Origin: Gaiellasilicea sp963806955
Lineage (GTDB): Bacteria; Actinomycetota; Thermoleophilia; Gaiellales; Gaiellaceae
DNA length: 64,000 nt
Assembly (NCBI GenBank): GCA_963806955.1
Contig: CAWDZG010000002.1
Span: 1,674,001 to 1,738,000 of the forward strand
Reading direction: 5' to 3'
Shown one piece after another: positions 35,892-44,394 of the stretch (its first letter is position 1; each line of letters begins with the position of its first letter). The translations under genes and the position numbers were made by a program. The notes under the pieces are model-generated. The model was not told the origin of the DNA, made no database searches, and saw nothing but the letters and a program-made list of their open reading frames with translations.

Positions 35892-35898
35892 TATGGTA
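35892..35898. promoter_or_regulatory. overlapping divergent -10 boxes
   Basis: TATGGTA reads as TATGGT on the plus strand (35892-35897, 11 bases before the glucokinase GTG). It also reads as TACCAT on the minus strand (35893-35898, 10 bases before the LCP ATG). The two boxes share five base pairs. Confidence 0.5.
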
Positions 35899-35908
35899 GC
35901 CGGGGCCT

Positions 35909-36805
35909 GTGACCCCCAAACGCGTCATCGGCGTCGACCTCGGCGGCACCAAGATTCTGGCCGGGTCGGTCGGCCCGGAGGGGGCCGTGGGCGAGCGCCA
36001 CGAAGTGCCGACCCCGACCGGCTCGCAGGAGGACCTGCTCGCGGCGATCGTGGCCGCGATCGAGCCGCTGGTCGCAGGAGCGGAAGCGCTCGGCTTCGGG
36101 ATCCCGTCGGTGCTCGATCGCCGCACGGGACGGATCGTCGGCTCGAACAACATCCCGCTCGCGGACGTCTCGTTGCAGGAAGTGATGGGCGAGCGCTTCG
36201 GCATCCCGGTGGCGGTCGAGAACGACGGCAACGCGGCTGCACTCGCGGAGGCGAAGCTCGGCGCGGGGCGGGGGGTCGACGGGTTCGTGATGCTCACGCT
36301 CGGCACCGGGGTCGGGGGCGGCGTCGTCCTCGGCGGCGAGCTCTACCGCGGGCTCGCCGAGCTCGGCCACATCGTCGTCGTCGCGGAAGGACCGCCCTGC
36401 CAGGGGATCTGCACCGGACGCGGGCACCTCGAGGCGATCGCCTCCGGCAACGCCGCCGACCGCGCCGCCGAGAAGCTGTGGGGCGAGGGCGCGACGGCCG
36501 AGCTGCTCGTCGGGCGGGCCGAGGAGAACGACGAGGAGGCGCTCGAGGCGCTGGCCGGGATCGGCCACCTGCTCGGGGCGGGAATCGGGTCGCTCGTGAA
36601 TGTCTTCGGCGTCGAGCTCGTCGTCGTCGGCGGCGGCTTCGGAGTCGCCGCGGCGGACTTCCTCTTCCCGGCGGCGCTCGAGATCGCGCGCCGGGAGGCA
36701 GTCGAGCCCGCCCGCTCCTCACTGCGGCTCGCAACGGCCGAGCTCGGCTCGGAGGCGGGGCTCGTCGGCGCCGGTCTGCTCGCGCTCGATCTGCTCGGCG
36801 GCTGA
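35909..36805 (+). CDS. ROK-family glucokinase
   Basis: 298 residues from GTG 35909. ATP site VIGVDLGGTKILAGSV; sugar site VAVENDGNAAALAEAKLG; second phosphate loop LTLGTGVGGGVVLGGELYRG; ROK signature with LAELGHIVVV and the zinc-type CQGICTGRGHLEAIASG. The product phosphorylates glucose with ATP. ROK regulators have an N-terminal helix-turn-helix, which is absent here, so it is an enzyme. It is followed 1 base later by rsmI. Confidence 0.92.
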   Translation: MTPKRVIGVDLGGTKILAGSVGPEGAVGERHEVPTPTGSQEDLLAAIVAAIEPLVAGAEALGFGIPSVLDRRTGRIVGSNNIPLADVSLQEVMGERFGIPVAVENDGNAAALAEAKLGAGRGVDGFVMLTLGTGVGGGVVLGGELYRGLAELGHIVVVAEGPPCQGICTGRGHLEAIASGNAADRAAEKLWGEGATAELLVGRAEENDEEALEALAGIGHLLGAGIGSLVNVFGVELVVVGGGFGVAAADFLFPAALEIARREAVEPARSSLRLATAELGSEAGLVGAGLLALDLLGG

Positions 36806-36806
36806 C

Positions 36807-37625
36807 GTGCCGCTCGCCGTCTGCGCGACTCCGATCGGGAACCTCGAGGACGTGACGCTGCGCGTCCTCCGCGAGCTCGCCGAGGCGGACGTCGTCCTCT
36901 GCGAAGACACGCGCCGCACGAAGGGGCTGCTCGAGCGGCACGGAATCGGCGCCCGGCTGCTCAGCTACCACCAGCACAACGAGGCGCAGCGGACGGCGGA
37001 GCTGCTGCCGCGGCTCGAGGCGGGCGAGCGGATCGCGCTCGTCTCCGACGCCGGCCTGCCGGGGGTCAACGATCCGGGGGCGCGGCTGATCGCCGCCGCG
37101 CTCGAGGCGGGCGTGCCCGTGACGGTGCTGCCGGGGGCCTCCGCGGTCGAGACGGCGCTCGTCGCGAGCGGTCTCGTGGGTGAGCGCTTCCAGTTCCTCG
37201 GCTACCTGCCGCGGGGCGAGAAGGCGCTGGGCGCGCTCTGGGCCGAGCTGGCGGCGTGGCCCCATCCGGCGGTCGCCTTCGAGTCGCCGCGGCGGCTTCC
37301 CGGGACCCTGCGCTCGCTGGCTGCCGCTGCGCCGGAGCGGACCGTGGCCGTCTGCCGCGAGCTGACGAAGCGGTTCGAGGAGGTCGTGCGCGGGAGCGCG
37401 GTGGAGGTCGCGGCGCGCTTCGCCGAGCCGCCGAAGGGCGAGCTGACGCTCGTGCTCGGAGCGGCGCCGAGCGTGGACGAGAACGTGGAAGAGAGCGAGG
37501 CGGTCGCGGCCGTGGCCGAGCTGGTGGGCGCCGGCGTGCCTCGGCGTCAGGCCGCAGATGTGGTCGCCCGGCTCACGCGCATTTCCCGCAACACTCTCTA
37601 TTCGGAATCGTTGCAAAGCCGCTGA
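36807..37625 (+). CDS. rsmI: 16S rRNA (cytidine-1402-2'-O)-methyltransferase RsmI
   Basis: 272 residues from GTG 36807. Tetrapyrrole-methylase fold: VCATPIGNLEDVTLRVLREL at the start, DVVLCEDTRRTKGLL, LVSDAGLPGVNDPGARLI and VLPGASAVETALVASGL with the SAM-binding loops, and AFESPRRLPGTLRSL. A short C-terminal helical domain ends the protein. RsmI methylates C1402 in the decoding centre. The gene is coupled to glucokinase and precedes the M23 peptidase gene. Confidence 0.95.
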   Translation: MPLAVCATPIGNLEDVTLRVLRELAEADVVLCEDTRRTKGLLERHGIGARLLSYHQHNEAQRTAELLPRLEAGERIALVSDAGLPGVNDPGARLIAAALEAGVPVTVLPGASAVETALVASGLVGERFQFLGYLPRGEKALGALWAELAAWPHPAVAFESPRRLPGTLRSLAAAAPERTVAVCRELTKRFEEVVRGSAVEVAARFAEPPKGELTLVLGAAPSVDENVEESEAVAAVAELVGAGVPRRQAADVVARLTRISRNTLYSESLQSR

Positions 37626-37680
37626 GCCACCCCGCTAGCGTGGAGCGCAGTCTCCCTCCACGTCCCGAAGGCGGTGCCCG

Positions 37681-38771
37681 ATGCGTCGCATCCTTCCCGC
37701 TGCGGTCGTCGCCGCGATCGCGTCTCTGCTGGCCGTCCCGGTCGCCCGCGGCTGGAGCTGGCCCGTCGACGGGGCGGTCGTGCGGCCGTTCTCACTCTCG
37801 GGTGACGTCTACGCGGCGGGCCAGCACCGCGGTGTCGACCTCGCCGCGGCGGTCGGCAGCACGGTTCTGGCTCCCGCGGGCGGGACGGTCTCGTTCGCCG
37901 GGCCTGTCCCCGGCGGGAACCTCGCCGTGACGATCCAGACCGCCGACGGCTATGCGGTGACGCTGCTGCAGTTGGGTGCGACGCTCGTCGTGCGGGGCGC
38001 CGAGGTCGTCGAGGGCGCGCCGGTCGGCTCCGTCGGCGAGAGCGCCGACGCAGTCACGCTCTCGCCGCACGTCCACCTCGGTGTCCGCGCCGCGGCCGAC
38101 CCGGACGGCTACGTCGACCCGCTCGGACTGTTGCCCCAGCGGGCCGTGTCGCCGCCGTACCGCGGCACCCCAGCCGCCGCCGGCAGCGAGTCATCCGCTG
38201 CCGCCGGTCCCCGTCGAGGCCGCGCCCCCGGTCGCGGCGGTGTCGCCCGCGCCCGCTCGGGCCGCCCCGGCCGCCCCGACAACCGCCCCCGTGGCCGAGC
38301 CCGTGCCGGCCGCGCGGCCTGCGCCTGTCGCCGTCCCGACTCCGGTGCCTGTCGCGCCCGAGCCCGTCACCACTGCCCGGCCCGTTCGCAGCGTGGGGAC
38401 GCCCGCAACCGCCTCGGTGCAGCCCGAGCCGACCGAGGCGACTCGGCCGCTCGAGCCGGCACTGGCTCGAGCCACGCCCAGGCCGACCCTTCGCGCCGCT
38501 CCGACAGCACACCTTCCGGAGCCGAGGCCGAGGGCCGCTCGCACGGTGCACCTCGTCTCGGTCAGCTCCGCGCCGCGAGATGCCGTGCACCCACGCCCGG
38601 CGCTTCGGCCGTCGCGGGCTCCCTCGGCCCAACCGGCACCTGCGCACCGGCCCCTGCGCGACCGATGCTTGCGGTGGTGGCTGCGCTCGCGGCCGCAGTG
38701 GCGGCTGCCGCCGCCGCCGTCCTCGGCGGGCGGTTCGTCCGCACGACCGGCCGTATCATGGTCAGCCATGA
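37681..38771 (+). CDS. exported M23-family peptidase with Pro/Ala-rich region and possible C-terminal anchor (frameshifted)
   Basis: From ATG 37681 a signal peptide (ILPAAVVAAIASLLAVPVAR) leads to a lysostaphin-like LytM domain: RGWSWPVDGAVVRPFSL, QHRGVDLAAAVGSTVLAPAG, GNLAVTIQTADGYAVTLLQL and SPHVHLGVRAA, which carries the HxH zinc ligands. Past about 38150 the plausible sequence changes frame to a long Pro/Ala/Val region (VPTPVPVAPEPVTTARPVRS). Near 38660 a hydrophobic helix (LAVVAALAAAVAAAAAAVLG) appears back in the first frame. At least two indels must lie between, and the true stop is unclear: TGA 38769 in a third frame, or further on. The product is probably a cell-wall hydrolase or scaffold. 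Start and M23 domain are secure; the 3' end is not. Confidence 0.7.
38754..38759 (+). promoter_or_regulatory. -10 box of a leaderless promoter for metG
   Basis: TATCAT, 8 bases before ATG 38768. Confidence 0.6.
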
Positions 38772-40279
38772 GCTTCTACCTGACGACACCCATCTACTAC
38801 GTCAATTCGACGCCGCACATCGGTCATGCGTACACGACCATCCTCGGCGACGTGCTCGTGCGCCATCACCGGCAGCGCGGGGAGCAGACGTACTACCTGA
38901 CGGGTGTGGACGAGCACGCGGACAAGGTCGCCCGCGTCGCCAAGGAGCAGGGGCTCACGCCCAAGGAGTACGTCGACCAGATCGTCGGCAGCTGGCAGGA
39001 GCTGCCCGCCCGCGTCAACGCGTCGGTCGACTTCTTCATTCGCACGACCGATGAGGGCCACAAGGCGTTCGTGCAGGACTTCCTGCAGCGGATCTACGAC
39101 AACGGCGACGTCTATCAGGACGTGTACGCGGGGCTCTACTGTGTCGGCTGCGAGGCGTTCAAGACCGAAGCCGAGCTCGTGGACGGGAAGTGCCCCGATC
39201 ACGGCGTCGAGCCGGAGTGGCTCGAGGAGAAGAACTGGTTCTTCCGGCTCTCCGCCTATCAGGACAAGCTGCTGCAGCTCTACGACGAGCGGCCCGACTT
39301 CGTGCTGCCCGCCTTCCGCTCCAATGAGGCGCGGAGCTTCATCTCCGGCGGCCTGCGCGACTTCTCGATCAGCCGGGCGACGCAGACGTGGGGGATTCCG
39401 ATCCCGTGGGATCCCGACCAGGTCGCCTACGTCTGGGCCGATGCGCTGATCAACTATCTGAGCGCGCTCAGCTACGCGCCGAGCGCCGACCTCTCGCTCT
39501 GGCCGGCGCGCCACCTGCTGGCGAAGGACATTCTTCGCTTCCACTGCGTCTACTGGCCCGCGATGCTGCTCTCGGCCGGTTACGAGCCGCCGCGACAGCT
39601 CTTCGTCCACGGCTACCTGAATCTGGACAACCGCAAGATCTCGAAGTCGCTCGGCAACGCTGTCGACCCGTTCGACCTGATCGACCAGTTTGGGGTCGAC
39701 CCCGTCCGCTTCTGGGTCGCCAGAATCGTCCCGTTCGGCCAGGACGGGGACGTGACGATCGACAGCTTCCGCGAGCGCTACGACAGCGAGCTCGCGAACG
39801 ACCTCGGCAACCTGCTGTCGCGCACGACGGCGATGATCGCGCGCTACCGCGACGGGGAGCTGCGTGCAGTCGTCGGCGAGGGCGGCGGGCTGGCGGCGGG
39901 AGCCGCCGCGCTCCACCGGGAGATCCCGGCCGCGCTCGACCGCTGGGACGTCACCGGCGCGCTCGAGACGATCTGGGAGCACGTCCGCAGCCTCAACCGC
40001 CACGTCGAGCAGTCGAAGCCATGGGAGCTGGCGAAGGACCCGGATCGCGCCGGCGATCTCGACCGGGTGCTGTACGAGCTCGCCGACGGTCTCCGCGTCG
40101 TCGCCGTCGCGCTCGCGGCGTACCTGCCCGAGACCGCGGAGCGGATTCTTGCAGCGCTCGGTCAGCCGCTCGACGTCGCCTGGGAGAACGTCGCCCCCGG
40201 GCGCGCGATCGCCGCGACCGGGATCGCGGCGGCGCAGCCGCTCTTCCCCCGGATCGACGAGCCCGCCACCGCCGCGTGA
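38768..40279 (+). CDS. metG: methionyl-tRNA synthetase
   Basis: 503 residues from ATG 38768. Class I signatures: PIYYVNSTPHIGHAY (HIGH) and DNRKISKSLGN (KMSKS-type). A zinc knuckle region (YCVGCEAFKTEAEL, GKCPDHGVEPEWLEE) shows the single-knuckle CxxC form. The anticodon-binding helices end near residue 490, and there is no C-terminal tRNA-binding EMAP domain, so this is the short form. Charges initiator and elongator tRNA-Met. The stop overlaps tatD by GTGA. Confidence 0.97.
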   Translation: MSFYLTTPIYYVNSTPHIGHAYTTILGDVLVRHHRQRGEQTYYLTGVDEHADKVARVAKEQGLTPKEYVDQIVGSWQELPARVNASVDFFIRTTDEGHKAFVQDFLQRIYDNGDVYQDVYAGLYCVGCEAFKTEAELVDGKCPDHGVEPEWLEEKNWFFRLSAYQDKLLQLYDERPDFVLPAFRSNEARSFISGGLRDFSISRATQTWGIPIPWDPDQVAYVWADALINYLSALSYAPSADLSLWPARHLLAKDILRFHCVYWPAMLLSAGYEPPRQLFVHGYLNLDNRKISKSLGNAVDPFDLIDQFGVDPVRFWVARIVPFGQDGDVTIDSFRERYDSELANDLGNLLSRTTAMIARYRDGELRAVVGEGGGLAAGAAALHREIPAALDRWDVTGALETIWEHVRSLNRHVEQSKPWELAKDPDRAGDLDRVLYELADGLRVVAVALAAYLPETAERILAALGQPLDVAWENVAPGRAIAATGIAAAQPLFPRIDEPATAA

Positions 40280-41021
40280 TCGACACCCACGCGCACCTCG
40301 ACGCGCTCGAGGATCCGGACGCGGCGGTCGCCCGGGCGCGCGCCGCCGGGCGTAGGCGCGCGTCGTCACGATCGGCACCGGGATCGAGTCGTGCCGGGCT
40401 GCACTCGCGCTCGCGGAACGGCTCGACGGTGTGTACGCAGCGCTCGGGATCGACCCGCACCAGGCGGCGTGCGAGCAAGCGCATCGGGTCGGGGAGCTGC
40501 GCGAGCTGCTCGGCCACGACCGCGCCGTCGCGGTCGGCGAGACCGGGCTCGACTACCACTACGGCGCCGAGACGAGGCACGAGCAGCGCCGCCTCTTCGA
40601 GGCGCAGCTCGAGCTCGCGCGCTCGCTCGAGCTCCCGGTCGTCGTCCACACGCGGGCCGCGAACGAGGACACGGAGGCGGCTCTCCGCGACCACGAGGGC
40701 ACGGTCGTCATGCACTGCTTCTCGGAGCCGGAGCTGCTCGCCGCCGGGCTCGAGCGCGGCTGGTACTTCTCGTTCGCCGGCAACGTCACGTATCCCAAGG
40801 CCGACGGGCTGCGCGAGGCGGCGAAGGCCGTCCCGTCCGACCGCATCCTCGCCGAGACCGACAGCCCCTACCTCTCGCCTCAGCCGCTCCGGGGCCGGCC
40901 GAACGAGCCCGCGCACGTCCTGCACACGCTGGCCGGACTGGCCGAGACCAGGGGCGAGGACGAGCACGAGCTCTCCGCGCAGATCGACGCGAACGCGACG
41001 GCCGCCTTCCGCCTGCCGTGA
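40276..41021 (+). CDS. tatD: TatD-family metal-dependent DNase/hydrolase (frameshifted)
   Basis: From GTG 40276: VIDTHAHLDALEDPDAAVAR with the first HxH metal ligands. Then GGGCGTAGGCG (about 40346-40356) carries two apparent extra G. Removing both gives AAGVARVVTIGTGIESC, the expected TatD continuation, and a gene of 248 codons. The rest is normal: ALGIDPHQA, AVGETGLDYHYGAETRHEQR, LPVVVHTRAANEDT, VMHCFSEPELL, AETDSPYLSPQPLRG. TatD enzymes have 3'-5' exonuclease and D-aminoacyl hydrolase activities in quality control. Overlaps both metG and rsmA by GTGA. Confidence 0.92.
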
Positions 41022-41789
41022 CCGTCGCGCCGAAGAAGCGGCTCGGCCAGCACTTCCTCGCCGACGAGAACATCCTCGGCGTGATCGACCGGCTCGCCGA
41101 GCTCGGGCCCGACGACGTCGCGCTCGAGATCGGCCCGGGCCTCGGCGTGCTCACGGGCTACCTCGCCGACCGGGTCCGTCACGTCCACGCCGTCGAGCTC
41201 GACCGCTCGCTCGCGCCGCAGCTCGCCCCGCTCGCCGCCCGTCCGAACGTCGACCTGCACTGGGGCGACGCGCTCGCGCTCGACCTCGCCGCGCTCGAGC
41301 CTGCGCCGACGAAGCTCGTCGCGAACCTGCCCTACAACGTCGCCACGCCGATCGTCGCCGAGAGCCTCGCCGGGCTGCCCTCGCTCGAGCTCTGGTGCGT
41401 GATGGTGCAGCGCGAGGTCGCCGACCGCTTCTTCGCGGAGCCGTCGACCAAGGCCTACGGCGCCGTCTCGGTGCTCGTCCAGCTCGCCGCGCGCCGCACC
41501 GGCTTCCACCCGGTCGCGCGCACGGTGTTCCGCCCGCCGCCGAACGTCGACTCTGCGCTCGTCGCTTTCCGGCGCACCGAGCTCCCCGCCGGGTTCGCCC
41601 GGATCAAGGCCGTGGTCGACGCGTCGTTCTCGCACCGGCGCAAGACGCTCCCGAACGCCGTCGCGCTGGCGGGCCTCGCGTCACGTGACGCAGGCGGCCG
41701 CAGCGCTCGAGACGATCGGCCGCCGACCCGAGGCGCGCGCGGAGGCGCTGGCACCGCGCGAGTTCGTCGAGCTCGCCGAGGCGCTGTGA
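41018..41789 (+). CDS. rsmA: 16S rRNA (adenine-1518/1519-N6)-dimethyltransferase RsmA/KsgA (frameshifted at C-terminus)
   Basis: From GTG 41018: KKRLGQHFLADENILGVIDR, SAM motif I LEIGPGLGVLTGYLAD, VHAVELDRSL, catalytic motif KLVANLPYNVATPIV, VMVQREVADRFFAEP, and NVDSALVAFRR. After VALAGLAS near 41690 the family sequence moves to the frame VTQAAAALETIGRRPEARAE to EFVELAEAL and stops at TGA 41787. One extra base near 41690 explains this, and the corrected length is 256 residues. RsmA dimethylates two adenines late in 30S assembly. In mycobacteria an rpf gene stands between tatD and rsmA; here the two overlap directly. Confidence 0.93.
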
Positions 41790-42601
41790 GAGCCCCCGCC
41801 CCCGCGAAGATCAACCTCGCCCTCGTCGTCGGGCCGGTTCGCGGCGACGGGAAGCACGAGGTGGCGACCGTGCTGCAGCGCGTCGATCTCGGCGACCGCG
41901 TCGCAGTCGAACCCGCTCCGGCGCTGAGCGTGAACGGCTTCGCGGGTGACACGATCGTCCGCGCGGCGCTGGAAGCACTGGCCGCGGCGGCCGGCGTCGA
42001 ACCACGCTGGCAGGCGAAGATCACGAAGCGGATCCCCGTCGCCGCAGGACTCGGCGGGGGTAGCTCCGATGCCGCGACGGCCCTGCGACTCGCGAACGGC
42101 ACGCTCGCCGCGCCGCTTCCGGCGGCCGAGCTGGACGCACTCGCCGCGTCGCTCGGCGCCGACGTGCCCTTCTTCCTGGCCGACGGGCCGCAGCTCGGCC
42201 GCGGCGACGGCTCGGACCTGACGCTGCTCGAGTTGCCGCAGGACTTCTGGATCGTGCTCGCGCTCGCACCCGGCGAGCTGAAGGAGTCGACCGCCGCGAT
42301 CTACCGGAGGTTCGACGAGCGCGGCGGCGCGACGGGCTTCGAGGAGCGGCTCGAGCTGCTCGAGCGCACGCTGGCCGGGGTCCGTCGGCCCCGCGACCTG
42401 GCCGCCTTGCCGCCGAACGACCTCGCGGCCTCACCGCTCTCCGACGAGCTGCTCCGGCTCGGTGCGTTCCGCGCCGACGTGAGCGGCGCGGGGCCGGTCG
42501 TCTACGGTCTCTTTCACCACCGTCGCCACGCCGAGTCGGCCCGCGCCGCGCTCGGCGGTGTGGCCCGCACCTGGCTGACGGCTCCGGCCTGGTACGGCTG
42601 A
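41786..42601 (+). CDS. ispE: 4-diphosphocytidyl-2-C-methyl-D-erythritol kinase IspE
   Basis: 271 residues from GTG 41786 (overlap GTGA with rsmA). GHMP kinase: APAKINLALVVGPVRGDGKH at the start with the catalytic Lys, and the ATP loop PVAAGLGGGSSDAATALRLA near residue 85. Then LGADVPFFLADGPQLGRGDG and a C-terminal SGAGPVVYGLF. IspE phosphorylates CDP-methylerythritol in the non-mevalonate isoprenoid pathway, which feeds the polyprenyl carriers used by the cell-wall genes nearby. The open frame also continues upstream through the frameshifted end of rsmA, an artefact of the indel. Confidence 0.96.
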   Translation: MRAPAPAKINLALVVGPVRGDGKHEVATVLQRVDLGDRVAVEPAPALSVNGFAGDTIVRAALEALAAAAGVEPRWQAKITKRIPVAAGLGGGSSDAATALRLANGTLAAPLPAAELDALAASLGADVPFFLADGPQLGRGDGSDLTLLELPQDFWIVLALAPGELKESTAAIYRRFDERGGATGFEERLELLERTLAGVRRPRDLAALPPNDLAASPLSDELLRLGAFRADVSGAGPVVYGLFHHRRHAESARAALGGVARTWLTAPAWYG

Positions 42602-42610
42602 GCCGACCGG

Positions 42611-42616
42611 TACGGT
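42611..42616 (+). promoter_or_regulatory. -10 box of a leaderless promoter
   Basis: TACGGT, 7 bases before GTG 42624. Confidence 0.55.
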
Positions 42617-42623
42617 TGGGAGC

Positions 42624-42980
42624 GTGGAGGCTTCCGTGACGATCGAGCACGACAGCACCCGGATCGGGCGTCGCCTGCGCGAGAACCGGCTGCGGATCGC
42701 GCTGCTCCTGGCGCTCGTCGAGGGCGTGCTCGTGCTCGTCGGCGCGATCGCGTGGTGGGTGGTCGTGCTGCTCGCGATCGGCGCCGTCGTGGTGTACGTC
42801 TCGCGCGGCCGGGGCGCCCGCCGCGAGGAGCTGCGGGAGGCGGCGTGGATCTTCGCGGTCTCCCAGGTCGCGGTCGTGCTGGTGCCCGCGCTCGCGCTGG
42901 TGCTGACGGCGTTCGCCGTCGTGGCGCTCGTGCTGCTCGCCGTCGTCGCGCTCGTCGTCCTGCTCCGCGACCGCCGTTAG
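42624..42980 (+). CDS. small integral membrane protein of unknown function
   Basis: 118 residues from GTG 42624. Two pairs of hydrophobic helices: IALLLALVEGVLVLVGAIAW and VVVLLAIGAVVVYVSRG, then a basic loop (RGARREELRE), then WIFAVSQVAVVLVPALALVL and FAVVALVLLAVVALVVLL. No motif suggests a function. It stands between ispE and the tRNA gene, and its stop codon forms part of the tRNA promoter. Confidence 0.78.
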   Translation: MEASVTIEHDSTRIGRRLRENRLRIALLLALVEGVLVLVGAIAWWVVVLLAIGAVVVYVSRGRGARREELREAAWIFAVSQVAVVLVPALALVLTAFAVVALVLLAVVALVVLLRDRR

Positions 42981-42983
42981 GAT
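42978..42983 (+). promoter_or_regulatory. -10 box of tRNA-Gln, includes the upstream stop codon
   Basis: TAGGAT ends 14 bases before the mature tRNA 5' end. Its first three bases are the TAG stop of the membrane-protein gene. Confidence 0.6.
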
Positions 42984-42997
42984 GTCCCCCCGAACCG

Positions 42998-43068
42998 TGG
43001 GGCGTGGCCAAGCGGTAAGGCAACGGGTTTTGGTCCCGTGATCCCAGGTTCGAATCCTGGCGCCCCAG
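42998..43068 (+). tRNA. tRNA-Gln (anticodon TTG)
   Basis: A complete cloverleaf can be folded by hand. Acceptor stem TGGGGCG pairs with CGCCCCA plus discriminator G. D stem GCC/GGC. Anticodon stem ACGGG/CCCGT encloses loop TTTTGGT with anticodon TTG. T stem CCAGG/CCTGG encloses TTCGAAT. CCA is not encoded. It reads CAA codons, and CAG by wobble. The glmU start codon follows only 6 bases downstream. Confidence 0.97.
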
Positions 43069-43074
43069 TCTCCC

Positions 43075-44394
43075 GTGACCGATAACTCCTTCGCAGCTGT
43101 CGTGATGGCCGGCGGGCTCGGCACGCGCATGCGCTCGGCGACGCCCAAGCATCTGCACCCGATCCTCGGCCGGCGGATGGTCGACTGGGTGCTCGAGGCC
43201 GCGCGCCCGCTCGGGCCTGAGCCGCTCGTCGTGATCGCCTCGCCCGAGAGCAAGGACGCGTTCGGTGACACACCTGTCGCCGTCCAGGAGCGGGCGCTCG
43301 GCACCGGCGATGCGGTTCGGTCGGCGCGGGCCGCCGCCGGCGACGCAGCCACCCTGCTCGTCCTCTCGGGCGACACGCCCCTGCTGACGACCGAGCTCCT
43401 GCGGGCGCTGCTCGAGACGCACGACCGCGAGCTGGCGGGCGCGACCGTCCTCACCTTCGAGCCCGACGACACGCGCGCGTACGGACGCATCCTCCGTGGT
43501 GCCGACGGCACGGTTGAGGCGATCGTCGAGGCGGGGGACGCCACGCCGGAGCAGCTCGAGCTGGCCGAGTGCAACTCCTCGATCTACGTCTTTCGCACCG
43601 ACCTGCTCTGGCCGGCGCTCGACCGGCTCCAGCCCGCGAACGCGCAGGGCGAGCTCTATCTCACCGACGCGGTGCGCGACCTGGTCGAGCGCGGCGAGCG
43701 TGTCGTCGCCCACGTCGCCGGCGATCCGGCCGAGACCGAGGGCGTGAACACGCGCGTCGAGCTCGCGGCTGCAGCTGCGCTCCTCCGCGACCGAATCAAC
43801 CGCGAGCACATGCTCGCCGGCGTCGCGATCGTCGATCCCGCGTCGACCTGGATCGAGCCGGACGTGCAGATCGAAGCGGACGCGACCGTGCATCCGTTCA
43901 CCGTCCTCCGCGGCGCGACGCGGATCGCCGCGGGCGCCGAGCTCGGCCCGCATGTCGTCGCGATCGACGCCGAGGTCGGCCCCGAAGCGACGGTCGGGCC
44001 CTTCTGTTACCTTCGCCCGGGAACGGTCCTCGGGCCGCGCTCGAAGGCCGGCACGTTCGTGGAGCTCAAGAAGTCGCGGGTCGGGGAGGGGTCGAAGGTC
44101 CCACATCTCTCCTACATCGGCGACGCGGAGATCGGAGAGGGAACGAACATCGGCGCAGGATCGATCACGGCGAACTTCCCGCATCGCCCTGGCCAGCCGA
44201 AGGGCAAGACGACGATCGGGAGCAACGTCCGCGTCGCGGTGGACACTATGTTGGTTGCTCCGGTCACTGTTGGCGACGATGCGTGGACGGCGGCGGGATC
44301 CGTCATCACCGACGACGTCCCGGCAGGCGCGCTCGCCGGGTTCCCACCGAGACAGGTCACCAAGGAGGGGCGAGGTGGAAAGCGGGACGATTGA
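43075..44394 (+). CDS. glmU: bifunctional N-acetylglucosamine-1-phosphate uridyltransferase / glucosamine-1-phosphate acetyltransferase GlmU
   Basis: 439 residues from GTG 43075. The N-terminal nucleotidyltransferase has FAAVVMAGGLGTRMRSATPK, LVLSGDTPLL and YGRILRGADGTVEAIVEAGD. The C-terminal left-handed beta-helix has hexapeptide repeats and CYLRPGTVLGPRSKAGTFVE, LSYIGDAEIGEGTNIGAGSI and ITANFPHRPGQPKGKTTIGS. It makes UDP-GlcNAc for peptidoglycan and other polymers. Only six bases separate the start from the tRNA 3' end, with no room for a promoter or Shine-Dalgarno. The mRNA is therefore probably released by tRNA processing. Confidence 0.96.
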   Translation: MTDNSFAAVVMAGGLGTRMRSATPKHLHPILGRRMVDWVLEAARPLGPEPLVVIASPESKDAFGDTPVAVQERALGTGDAVRSARAAAGDAATLLVLSGDTPLLTTELLRALLETHDRELAGATVLTFEPDDTRAYGRILRGADGTVEAIVEAGDATPEQLELAECNSSIYVFRTDLLWPALDRLQPANAQGELYLTDAVRDLVERGERVVAHVAGDPAETEGVNTRVELAAAAALLRDRINREHMLAGVAIVDPASTWIEPDVQIEADATVHPFTVLRGATRIAAGAELGPHVVAIDAEVGPEATVGPFCYLRPGTVLGPRSKAGTFVELKKSRVGEGSKVPHLSYIGDAEIGEGTNIGAGSITANFPHRPGQPKGKTTIGSNVRVAVDTMLVAPVTVGDDAWTAAGSVITDDVPAGALAGFPPRQVTKEGRGGKRDD

